Below, piece after piece: positions 7,930-14,456 of a stretch of DNA of 19,845 bases (positions are counted from its first letter, which is position 1; the number at the start of each line of letters is the position of its first letter). The notes below the pieces were generated by a model. The model was not told the origin of the DNA and searched no databases. It saw nothing but the letters and a program-made list of their open reading frames with translations. Location: assembly GCA_038147155.1 (NCBI GenBank), contig JAYQTA010000016.1:1-19845 (forward strand), given 5' to 3'. A program made the position numbers and the translations under genes. The stretch comes from Australimonas brisbanensis. GTDB lineage: Bacteria; Chloroflexota; Dehalococcoidia; Lucifugimonadales; Australimonadaceae.

Positions 7930-9294
7930 CTAGGTGGCGGCGGGAGTGCCAGCCTGCTGCTTGAGGTAGAACTCCTCGATGCGCCGGTGCAGCTCCGCCA
8001 CCTGCGGGATGGCCGGGCCGTACCGGTCGGACTCCCAGTCCGCTCCGCCCCGGTGGTACTGGAGACGGTTGTTCCGGGAGAGGCCCTGGTCCTTCTTCCA
8101 CCAGTCCTTCTCGTGCCACTGGGCCGCGGGCTCCTTGCCACCGCCGAAGATCACCCCCGGCATGGTGGCCGCGTCGCGGAAGACGTTCATGGGCTCGCCG
8201 CCCTGCTCCACGATGCGGATCTGCTGCTCCAACTGGCGGCGCTGGAAGATGATGGGGATGTCGGTGCGGCCCAGCTTCTCCTTGGAGCGGTCGGTGAGCC
8301 CGCCCTGGGACCACCAGCCCACGAAGTCCTGGTTCAGCACGCAGTCCAGGATGGCCTTGCCCTGCCCGTCGAAGATGGGCAGTTCGTAGTAGGGGACGAT
8401 GTCCTGGCGGGGGGCCTCGACGCCCGGAGGGGCCGCGTAGCAGCCGTAGGAGATGTGGTAGGTGTGCTCGTCGTCGATGGGCACGCGGATCTGGAATTCG
8501 CTCCAGGGCGCGCCCGCCGCCGTCTGCTCGGTGTAGATGGGGAAGACCACCGTGGAGTGGCGGGACTTGCCGTCCCGGTCGGCCCCCAGCTCCTTGGAGA
8601 AGACCACGCCCTTCTCCATGCCGTACTCGGTGGAGTGGACGTACAGATCCTTGATGCCGCGCTCGCCGCTGATGAACCGGTCACCGAAGGCGTTGAGACG
8701 CGCGGTGTCGCCCATCTTCTGCAGGACGTACTTGTACAGGTAGCCGTGCAGGTAGATGGCGTGGGTGGGGTCGCCGGTGTTCTCCTGGCACTGGAGCCAG
8801 TTGGCGTTGAGCACCGCGATGCCGATCTGGCGCACGGCGTTGGGCCACACAAACAGGTCCCACGGCGGCAGCAGCGGCGCAGGGGCCGGGCCCATGTAGG
8901 CGAAGAGCATCCCGCCCATCTCCTGGACGGGGTAGCCCGTGATCTTGATCTTGTCCTTGAAGGTGGAGTCGGCGGCCTCGAGCGGGGTGTCGATGCACTG
9001 GCCGGAGGGGCCCATCATCCACCCGTGGTAGGGGCAGCGCAGGCCGTCCTCATCGGGGATGCCGTACTCCAGGCCCGCGTTGCGGTGGGGGCAGCGATCG
9101 CCGATGAGCCCCAACTCACCGTTGAGGGTGCGGAAGCAGACCAGGTCCTCGCCCAGCAGGCGCACCTTCTGCACCGGGTCCTCCAGCAGCTTGGCCGCCG
9201 GCAGGAAGGGCATCCAGTACCGGCGCATCAACTCACCCGCCGGGGTGCCGGGTCCCACGCGCGTTAGGCGCTCGTTCGCTTGCGTGCTCAGCAT
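7930..9294 (-). CDS. Rieske ring-hydroxylating oxygenase, alpha subunit
   Basis: A 454-residue aromatic-ring-hydroxylating (or O-demethylating) oxygenase alpha subunit of the phthalate/vanillate-type group. The Rieske [2Fe-2S] ligands are Cys68, His70, Cys87 and His90 (CPHRNA ... CPYHGW). The mononuclear iron site is at DPTHAIYLH with His178 and His183. The C-terminal half resembles LigXa-like oxygenases. The start is set at 9294, where GAGGAGG precedes ATG by six bases; the frame is open to 9339 but without an SD. No reductase or ferredoxin gene is adjacent, so electron partners must be elsewhere. The substrate is unknown. Confidence 0.94.
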   Translation of the reverse strand: MLSTQANERLTRVGPGTPAGELMRRYWMPFLPAAKLLEDPVQKVRLLGEDLVCFRTLNGELGLIGDRCPHRNAGLEYGIPDEDGLRCPYHGWMMGPSGQCIDTPLEAADSTFKDKIKITGYPVQEMGGMLFAYMGPAPAPLLPPWDLFVWPNAVRQIGIAVLNANWLQCQENTGDPTHAIYLHGYLYKYVLQKMGDTARLNAFGDRFISGERGIKDLYVHSTEYGMEKGVVFSKELGADRDGKSRHSTVVFPIYTEQTAAGAPWSEFQIRVPIDDEHTYHISYGCYAAPPGVEAPRQDIVPYYELPIFDGQGKAILDCVLNQDFVGWWSQGGLTDRSKEKLGRTDIPIIFQRRQLEQQIRIVEQGGEPMNVFRDAATMPGVIFGGGKEPAAQWHEKDWWKKDQGLSRNNRLQYHRGGADWESDRYGPAIPQVAELHRRIEEFYLKQQAGTPAAT

Positions 9295-9314
9295 GCGCAG
9301 CCTCCTCGTATGAA

Positions 9315-9331
9315 CCGGCCCCACCGGCCGG
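9315..9331 (-). other. Small hairpin in the Rieske gene leader
   Basis: CCGGCC at 9315-9320 and GGCCGG at 9326-9331 pair around a five-base loop. This lies between the predicted -10 box and the SD of the Rieske gene. A regulatory role is only a possibility. Confidence 0.25.
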
Positions 9332-9339
9332 AGGTGCAC

Positions 9340-9345
9340 AGTCTA
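9340..9345 (-). promoter_or_regulatory. -10 box for the Rieske oxygenase gene
   Basis: The minus strand reads TAGACT, placing transcription start near 9333, about 39 bases before the ATG. The -35 region is not clear. Confidence 0.4.
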
Positions 9346-9383
9346 CTCCCACGCGCAAGCGCGCGCACCTGCCGTCGGTACGT

Positions 9384-9412
9384 TTTCCCTCCGGTGCCAG
9401 GCCCGCTAGGGT
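9384..9412 (+). promoter_or_regulatory. Candidate leaderless promoter of the MFS-like fragment
   Basis: TAGGGT at 9407-9412 with TTTCCC at 9384-9389 (17-base spacer). Only seven bases separate the -10 box from the ATG at 9420, so the transcript would begin at or next to the start codon. No SD is present, consistent with leaderless translation. Confidence 0.4.
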
Positions 9413-9419
9413 GGCGGCC

Positions 9420-9746
9420 ATGACCGAGCGTGCCCGCCACACCTTCTACCTCATCGCGCTGCCTCTGGGGCACTTCTCCGTGGACGCGCCCGGTGGAGCG
9501 CTGTGGCTGGTGACGGCTGCGGCGGAGATGATGGGGCGGCGCGAGACCTCCAGCCGGGGCCTCATCTACGCGGCCATGGACGGGGTGGGCGCGCTGGGCG
9601 GGGTGCTGGCCGGGCTCGCAGGCAGCGCCGACCTGCGCATGGCGCTGGCCTTCTCCGCCGCCTTGTGTCTCCTGTTCGCCGTCCTGGCCCTGGCCCACCC
9701 CTTCAGCGGCCCCGCGCCGGAGGCCGCCGAGACCGCCCCGGCCTAG
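9420..9746 (+). CDS. MFS transporter remnant, internally deleted
   Basis: A 108-residue membrane protein. Residues 9-37 (TFYLIALPLGHFSVDAPGGAL) look like the first transmembrane helix of a major facilitator. Residues 48-93 (LIYAAMDGVGALGGVLAGLAG ... ALCLLFAVLALAHPF) look like the last two helices of one. The expected nine or so helices between are missing, with the frame kept. It is either a decayed transporter or a new small membrane protein. ATG 9420 is used instead of the in-frame GTG at 9411, which overlaps the -10 box. The stop codon overlaps the convergent neighbour's stop. Confidence 0.6.
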   Translation: MTERARHTFYLIALPLGHFSVDAPGGALWLVTAAAEMMGRRETSSRGLIYAAMDGVGALGGVLAGLAGSADLRMALAFSAALCLLFAVLALAHPFSGPAPEAAETAPA

Positions 9747-10192
9747 CCCGGCCCCGCACTCCGGGAGCGTTCCCACGCAACCATGGCTCCAGCGTAGAGG
9801 CCCACCAGCGCCACCACCGAGGGCAGCGCCAGCGCCGGGGAGGGCAGCGCGGCCATGAACACGTGCGGGACGGTGAGTGCCGTGGCCGCCAGGAGGGCCC
9901 GGAAGCCCACGGTGCTTGCAGCATGGCGCGCCAGCGCCCAGACGCCGATACCCGCTGCGGCCAACTCCAGCCCACCCGCGAGGGCGAGGGCCGCCTGGAG
10001 CCAGGCGGGCAGGTCAGCACGGGGCACCAGCAGCGAGCCGTAGACCAGCATCAGGACGCCTAGAAGTAGCGCCAGTGCAGCGCCGCCCCACCCAGAGGCG
10101 TGGGGCCGGTGCGCCAGACGCGCTCCGGCCCACACCCCCGGGAACAGCCCGGGGCTGCCCAGCAAGTAGGCCCAGAAGGCCAGGGCGCTCAT
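9743..10192 (-). CDS. Hypothetical multi-pass membrane protein
   Basis: A 149-residue hydrophobic protein I do not recognise. Four to five membrane helices are visible: about residues 3-25, 34-57, 64-89, 96-117 and 121-140. It has short polar loops, an Arg/His-rich loop after helix 1, and a C-terminal WERSRSAGPG tail. ATG 10192 has GAGGAG five bases upstream. It starts ten bases after the luciferase-like monooxygenase gene, so it is in the same operon. Its stop shares the palindrome CTAG with the stop of the convergent MFS-like gene. No functional claim can be made. Confidence 0.75.
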   Translation of the reverse strand: MSALAFWAYLLGSPGLFPGVWAGARLAHRPHASGWGGAALALLLGVLMLVYGSLLVPRADLPAWLQAALALAGGLELAAAGIGVWALARHAASTVGFRALLAATALTVPHVFMAALPSPALALPSVVALVGLYAGAMVAWERSRSAGPG

Positions 10193-10202
10193 CGGTGCTC
10201 CT

Positions 10203-11390
10203 CTAACCCGGGACGCCCGCCCAGGGGCCGGTGCGCGTGGTGGCGATGATGGCGTCCTGGCGCGCCTTGGCCAGCGAGACGGGGATGCCCAGGGAGGCCG
10301 GGCGCTCGAACGCCGGGATGACGTGCTTGCCGAACAGCTCGATGGACTTGTCCACCAGCGGGGTGGGCATGGCGCCCAGGTGGTGCGCCACCACGTACAC
10401 GTCGAAGCCGATGCGCTTGCGCGACTCCTCGATCTTGCGGGCCACCGTCTCCGGGGAGCCGATGACCGCCAGGCCGTTGTCCACCCAGTAGTCGTAGCTC
10501 TGGCGCGAGTTGGCGAAGATCTTGGCGTTGGCCCGGGTGTAGCGGGTGTTGTCGATGCCTTTGCCGCGCGCGTCGGAGCCGAAGCCGATGCGGGTGTTGG
10601 TCACCAGGTCACGCCCCAGCGCATAGTAGTCCTTGATGTAGGGCTCGGCCTCCTCCCGCGCCTTGGCGTCGGTCTCGGCCACGTGCACCGGACGCACGAT
10701 CATCTGCCGAGGCATGGGGCCGGGGTGCCCGCACTCGGCCCAGATGCGCCGGTAGTGGGCGAACTTGTCCACCATCTCATCGTCGGTGGAGATGTTGGAG
10801 GCCACGTCGTTGTTGCGCTCGGCGGCCCACTCGAAGGCGCGCAGCGAGTGCGCCGCCACCCAGATGGGCGGGTGCGGGTCCTGGTAGGGGGTGGGGATGG
10901 GGATCATCTCGTCGTAGTTCCAGTACCGTCCCCGGTAGGTCACGGTGGGCTGGGTCCACGCCTGCTCGATGATGTTCAGCGACTCCTCGCCCATCTCGCG
11001 GCGCTGGTAGTAGTCGATGCCCCAGCGGATGAACTCGTGCTCGTGGGTGCCGATGCCGGAGCCGAACTCCACCCGCCCGTGGGAGAGGTGGTCCATCATG
11101 GCCAGCTCCTCGGCCAGGCGCATGGGGTTGTGGAAGGGCAGCTGCCAGATCATCGCCCCGAAGCGGATGCGCTCCGTGTTGGCGGCCACGGCGGTCAGGT
11201 ACACCCCCGGCGCGCTGATGGAGCCGACGTAGGAGGCCTGGTGCTCGATGATCCAGTAGTAGTCGTAGCCCAGATGGTCCATGAGCTTGGCCTGGCGGAT
11301 GTGGTCGTCGTACACGACCGACGCACGGCCCTTCTGCTGGATCTCGTAGGTGCGGACCTGGTCCCACACGCCGAATGACAGCTCGCTCAC
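10203..11390 (-). CDS. Luciferase-like (LLM class) flavin-dependent oxidoreductase
   Basis: A 395-residue TIM-barrel enzyme of the bacterial luciferase-like family. Such enzymes use FMNH2 or coenzyme F420 to oxidise or reduce small organic molecules. Conserved blocks include FGVWDQ, LGYDYYWIIEHQ, RIRFGAMIWQLPFHNPMRLAEE, DHLSHGRVEFGSGIG and the C-terminal VIGSPETVARKIEE. The start chosen is GTG 11390, just before the conserved SELSFGVWD and preceded by GAGG about six bases upstream. The frame is open to 11480, but that stretch is low-complexity and overlaps the promoter. It leads a two-gene operon with a membrane protein. FMN or F420 use cannot be decided by eye. Confidence 0.92.
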   Translation of the reverse strand: MSELSFGVWDQVRTYEIQQKGRASVVYDDHIRQAKLMDHLGYDYYWIIEHQASYVGSISAPGVYLTAVAANTERIRFGAMIWQLPFHNPMRLAEELAMMDHLSHGRVEFGSGIGTHEHEFIRWGIDYYQRREMGEESLNIIEQAWTQPTVTYRGRYWNYDEMIPIPTPYQDPHPPIWVAAHSLRAFEWAAERNNDVASNISTDDEMVDKFAHYRRIWAECGHPGPMPRQMIVRPVHVAETDAKAREEAEPYIKDYYALGRDLVTNTRIGFGSDARGKGIDNTRYTRANAKIFANSRQSYDYWVDNGLAVIGSPETVARKIEESRKRIGFDVYVVAHHLGAMPTPLVDKSIELFGKHVIPAFERPASLGIPVSLAKARQDAIIATTRTGPWAGVPG

Positions 11391-11421
11391 GGAGCACCTC
11401 TGCCGCAGTGGCGGCGGGGGC

Positions 11422-11427
11422 ATTCTA
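11422..11427 (-). promoter_or_regulatory. -10 box for the luciferase-like monooxygenase
   Basis: The minus strand reads TAGAAT, about 31 bases before the GTG start. The -35 region falls inside the first copy of the 39-bp tandem repeat. Confidence 0.45.
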
Positions 11428-11441
11428 GTCGGGCGCTGAAC

Positions 11442-11519
11442 TACCCACCACCCACCCACGGCACTGCGCGCTCCGGTCAATACCCACCACCCACCCTCGG
11501 CGCTGCCCGCTCCGGTTGC
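11442..11519. repeat. Tandem pair of 39-bp repeats
   Basis: Units 11442-11480 and 11481-11519 abut directly and both begin TACCCACCACCCACCC. The first 36 bases differ at only three positions; the last three differ. The pair fills the divergent spacer between the monooxygenase and gcvT, next to both predicted promoters. It could be operator sites or a simple duplication. Confidence 0.85.
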
Positions 11520-11545
11520 CCCCTGCGTGCGTCGCCCGCTAGCAT
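11516..11545 (+). promoter_or_regulatory. Promoter of the gcv operon
   Basis: TTGCCC at 11516-11521 and TAGCAT at 11540-11545 are 18 bases apart. Only nine bases separate the -10 box from the gcvT ATG at 11555, so the mRNA would be leaderless or nearly so. There is no SD before gcvT and no room for a glycine riboswitch in the leader. Confidence 0.5.
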
Positions 11546-11554
11546 GGGGCTCCC

Positions 11555-12670
11555 ATGAGCGATACCCCCTCCAGCGGCCCCCTTCACGAGACGGTCCTAC
11601 ACGCGACGCACGTGCGATTGGGCGGACGCATGGTGCCCTTCGCGGGCTTCGACATGCCGGTGCAGTACGAAGGGATACTGGCCGAATCGCGCGCGGTGCG
11701 CACGAGCGCCGGTATCTTCGACGTCTCCCACATGGGCCGCTTCTTCGTGGAGGGGCCCGACGCGCGCGCGCTGCTGGACTGGCTCCACACGGCGGACATC
11801 GGCGACCGGATGCCCATCGGGCGCGCGCGCTACGGCCTCATCTGCAACGAGGCGGGCGGCATCATCGACGACGGCATCGTCTACCGCCTGGGCCCGGAGC
11901 GCTTCCTGCTCATCGCCAACGCGGCCAACGCCGCCGAGGTGCTGGCGTGGGCCCAGCGCTGGCGAGCCGAGCGATTCGCGGACTGCACGCTGACCGACCG
12001 CACCGGCGAGGTCGCCATGATCGCCCTCCAGGGGCCGCGCGCCGTGGGCATCGCCGCGGAGGTGACGGGCTTCGACCCCGCCGCCGTGAAGCCATTCCAC
12101 ATCATCGAGGGCCCGCTGCTGGGCGCACCGGGCCTGACGGCGCGCACGGGCTATACGGGCGAGGACGGTGTGGAGCTGATGCCCGTCTCGGAGCACGCCC
12201 CGGCGCTGTGGGCGCGGCTGATGGAGGCGGGGGCGGTGCCCTGCGGGCTGGGTGCGCGCGATGCGCTGCGCCTGGAGGCGGGGCTGCTGCTCCACGGACA
12301 CGACATGGACGCGGCCACCAACCCCATCGAGGCGGGACTGGCCCGCTTCGTTGCGCTGAACGCGGGCGATTTCTGCGGCAAGGCCCCCGTGGCCGCCGCC
12401 GCAGCGGACGGCACGACGCGCCTGCTGGCTGGCCTGCGCACCCGTGAGCGCGGTGCGGTGCCCCGGCCCGGCGCGCCGGTGCTGGCGGGCGGGGCGGCCG
12501 TGGGCGAGGTGTGCTCCGGCGGCTACGGGCCGACGGTGGAGGCCAACATCGCCCTGGCCTACCTGCCCACGGCGTTGGCCGTGCCCGGCATGGCAGTGCA
12601 GATAGACGTGCGTGGCCGGCTGCAGGACGCCCAGATCGTCCCCCGCCCTTTCTACCCCCGCCCCCGTTAA
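11555..12670 (+). CDS. gcvT: Aminomethyltransferase, glycine cleavage T-protein
   Basis: A 371-residue T-protein that moves the methylene group from aminomethyl-lipoyl H-protein to tetrahydrofolate, releasing ammonia and giving 5,10-methylene-THF. Seen: VPFAGFDMPVQYEG and IFDVSHMGRF near the N-terminus, TARTGYTGEDGVELM with the folate-contacting Glu, and the family block GARDALRLEAGLLLHGHDMD. A GCV_T C-terminal barrel-like domain follows. The length is normal. ATG 11555 lies nine bases after the -10 box without an SD. It is the first gene of gcvT-H-PA-PB. Confidence 0.97.
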   Translation: MSDTPSSGPLHETVLHATHVRLGGRMVPFAGFDMPVQYEGILAESRAVRTSAGIFDVSHMGRFFVEGPDARALLDWLHTADIGDRMPIGRARYGLICNEAGGIIDDGIVYRLGPERFLLIANAANAAEVLAWAQRWRAERFADCTLTDRTGEVAMIALQGPRAVGIAAEVTGFDPAAVKPFHIIEGPLLGAPGLTARTGYTGEDGVELMPVSEHAPALWARLMEAGAVPCGLGARDALRLEAGLLLHGHDMDAATNPIEAGLARFVALNAGDFCGKAPVAAAAADGTTRLLAGLRTRERGAVPRPGAPVLAGGAAVGEVCSGGYGPTVEANIALAYLPTALAVPGMAVQIDVRGRLQDAQIVPRPFYPRPR

Positions 12671-12678
12671 CATGTGTC

Positions 12679-12693
12679 GGCCGCGGAGCGGCC
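12679..12693 (+). other. Hairpin between gcvT and gcvH
   Basis: GGCCGC and GCGGCC form a perfect 6-bp stem around GGA, nine bases after the gcvT stop. No T-run follows. It could be an RNA-processing or 3'-stabilising element adjusting the amount of gcvT against gcvH. Confidence 0.35.
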
Positions 12694-12730
12694 TCCCCTA
12701 TCCCCCACCCCACCCCTCAGCGAGGTGTTC

Positions 12731-13111
12731 ATGGACCTGCCCAACGACCGCAGCTACTCCAAGGAGCACGAGTGGGCCCTGCCCCAGCCCGATGGAACGG
12801 TGCTGGTGGGCATCACCGAGTTCGCTCAGCACGAGCTGGGCGATGTGGTGTACGTGGAACTACCAAAGGCGAGCGCTCAGGTGGCCCAGTTCAAGCAGAT
12901 GGGCGAGGTGGAGTCGGTCAAGGCCGTCTCTGAACTGTTCTCTCCCCTCTCCGGCGAGGTGGTTGAGGTGAACACCGCCCTCAAGGACACCCCTGAGCTG
13001 GTGAACGAGAGCCCCTACGAGAAGGGCTGGCTGGTACGCGTGAAGCCCGCGAACCCCGCCGAGTTGGACGCGCTGATGGACGCCGCCGCCTACGGGGCGC
13101 TGACGGCCTAA
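12731..13111 (+). CDS. gcvH: Glycine cleavage system H-protein
   Basis: A 126-residue lipoyl carrier that shuttles the aminomethyl group from P-protein to T-protein and is reoxidised by dihydrolipoyl dehydrogenase. The lipoylated lysine is Lys64 in GEVESVKAVSE. The preceding EFAQHELGDVVYVELP and following LFSPLSGEVVEVN are typical. The frame extends upstream to 12674, but ATG 12731 is preferred: it has GAGG five bases upstream and gives the normal family N-terminus (DRSYSKEHEW). It is sixty bases after gcvT and twenty before gcvPA. Confidence 0.97.
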   Translation: MDLPNDRSYSKEHEWALPQPDGTVLVGITEFAQHELGDVVYVELPKASAQVAQFKQMGEVESVKAVSELFSPLSGEVVEVNTALKDTPELVNESPYEKGWLVRVKPANPAELDALMDAAAYGALTA

Positions 13112-13131
13112 CCCCCGCCCACGGAGGCCCC

Positions 13132-14454
13132 ATGGCTGAGACAGGCCTGCGCTCACCCTTCATCCCCAACACCCCCGAGGACCGGGCGGTCATGCTGGCC
13201 GCCGTGGGCGCGGGAAGCGTTGAGGAGTTGTTCGCCGACATCCCGGCTGAGCATCGGCACCCGCCGCTGGCCCTGCCGGAGGCGCTGGACGAGATGGCGC
13301 TGCGCCGGGAGATGGAGGCGCTCGCGGCCCGCAACCTCGCCCCCGGTGCCTCGGCCTCCTTCCTGGGAGCCGGCGTCTACCACCACTTCTGCCCCTCCGC
13401 CGTGGCCCCGCTGGTGACGCGCGGCGAGTTCCTCACCTCCTACACCCCCTACCAGCCGGAGGTCTCCCAGGGCACGCTCCAGGGCTCCTACGAGTTCCAG
13501 AGCCTCACCGCCCAGCTGTTCGGCATGGAGGTCTCCAACGCCGGCATGTACGACGGGGCATCGGCCCTGGCCGAGGCCGCGCTGATGGCCTGCCGGGTCA
13601 CCGGGCACGCCCGCGTTGCGCTGACGAACACGGTGAACCCGCGCTACGTGGACACGGTGCGCGCCTACACCGCACCCCAAGGCATCGAGGTCTACACGGT
13701 GGACGCGGCGGCCCCGGCCCTGGAGCCGGAGACGGCGGCGCTGCTGGCCCAGTACCCCAACTTCCTCGGCGTCATCGAGGACGCGCAGGCGCAGTCCGAC
13801 GCGGCCCACGCGGCAGGTGCGCTCTACTGCCTGTCCGCTGACCCCGTGGCCCAGGCGCTGTTCAAGCCCGCCGGGGCCTTCGGCGCCGACATCGCCACCG
13901 GCGAGGGGCAGGCCCTGGGCGTGCCCGCCTCCTTCGGGGGGCCCTACGTGGGTATCTTCACCTGCAAGCGCGAGCACATCCGCCAATTGCCGGGGCGCAT
14001 CGTGGGCCGCACCACCGACGCGCAAGGGCGCACGGGCTACGTGCTGACGCTCCAGCCGCGCGAGCAGCACATCCGGCGCGAGCACGCCACCTCCAACATC
14101 TGCACCTCCACCGCGCTGGTGGGGCTGTGGGCAACCGTCTACATGGCGCTGATGGGCAAGCAGGGACTGCGCCGGGTGGCCGAGCTGTGCTACCAGAAGG
14201 CGCACTACGCCGCGAGCCGCATCGGGGAGTTGCCCGGCTACGGGCTGCCAGTGCCGGGCACCTTCTTCCAGGAGTTCGTCGTCTACTGCCCCACGGCCCC
14301 CGACCGGGTGAACCGGGCGCTGGAGGCCGAGGGCATCGTGGGTGGGCTGGACGTGTCGGACCAGGTGCCCAACGGCATGCTGCTCTGCATCAACGAGACG
14401 CACACCAGGGCCGACATAGACCGGCTCGTGGCCGTGCTGAAGGGGGTGCGCTAG
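13132..14454 (+). CDS. gcvPA: Glycine dehydrogenase (decarboxylating) subunit 1
   Basis: A 440-residue N-terminal half of the two-subunit P-protein. With GcvPB it decarboxylates glycine and loads aminomethyl onto lipoyl-GcvH. Recognisable blocks are FIPNTPEDRAVMLAAVG, SFLGAGVYHHFCP, SYTPYQPEVSQGTLQ, FEFQ-like YEFQSLTAQLFGMEVSNAGMYDG and IRREHATSNICTSTAL. As expected for this subunit it lacks the PLP lysine. GGAGG lies four bases before ATG. The split form occurs in Thermus, Bacillus, archaea and others, unlike the fused GcvP of E. coli. Confidence 0.97.
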   Translation: MAETGLRSPFIPNTPEDRAVMLAAVGAGSVEELFADIPAEHRHPPLALPEALDEMALRREMEALAARNLAPGASASFLGAGVYHHFCPSAVAPLVTRGEFLTSYTPYQPEVSQGTLQGSYEFQSLTAQLFGMEVSNAGMYDGASALAEAALMACRVTGHARVALTNTVNPRYVDTVRAYTAPQGIEVYTVDAAAPALEPETAALLAQYPNFLGVIEDAQAQSDAAHAAGALYCLSADPVAQALFKPAGAFGADIATGEGQALGVPASFGGPYVGIFTCKREHIRQLPGRIVGRTTDAQGRTGYVLTLQPREQHIRREHATSNICTSTALVGLWATVYMALMGKQGLRRVAELCYQKAHYAASRIGELPGYGLPVPGTFFQEFVVYCPTAPDRVNRALEAEGIVGGLDVSDQVPNGMLLCINETHTRADIDRLVAVLKGVR

Positions 14455-14456
14455 CC

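Noticed and set aside
6353..8314. Long open frame on the minus strand across the aldehyde dehydrogenase (653 codons)
   Set aside because: It overlaps a complete aldehyde dehydrogenase, a terminator hairpin and part of the Rieske gene, and shows no recognisable domain.
11442..11519. CRISPR array
   Set aside because: There are only two units, they abut with no spacer, and no cas gene is nearby.
11391..11554. Glycine riboswitch upstream of gcvT
   Set aside because: No tandem aptamer motifs are recognisable, and the likely transcription start is only a few bases from the ATG.
14127..14456. Upstream extension of gcvPB into gcvPA
   Set aside because: The open frame is a compositional artefact; the conserved N-terminus begins at ATG 14457 right after the gcvPA stop.
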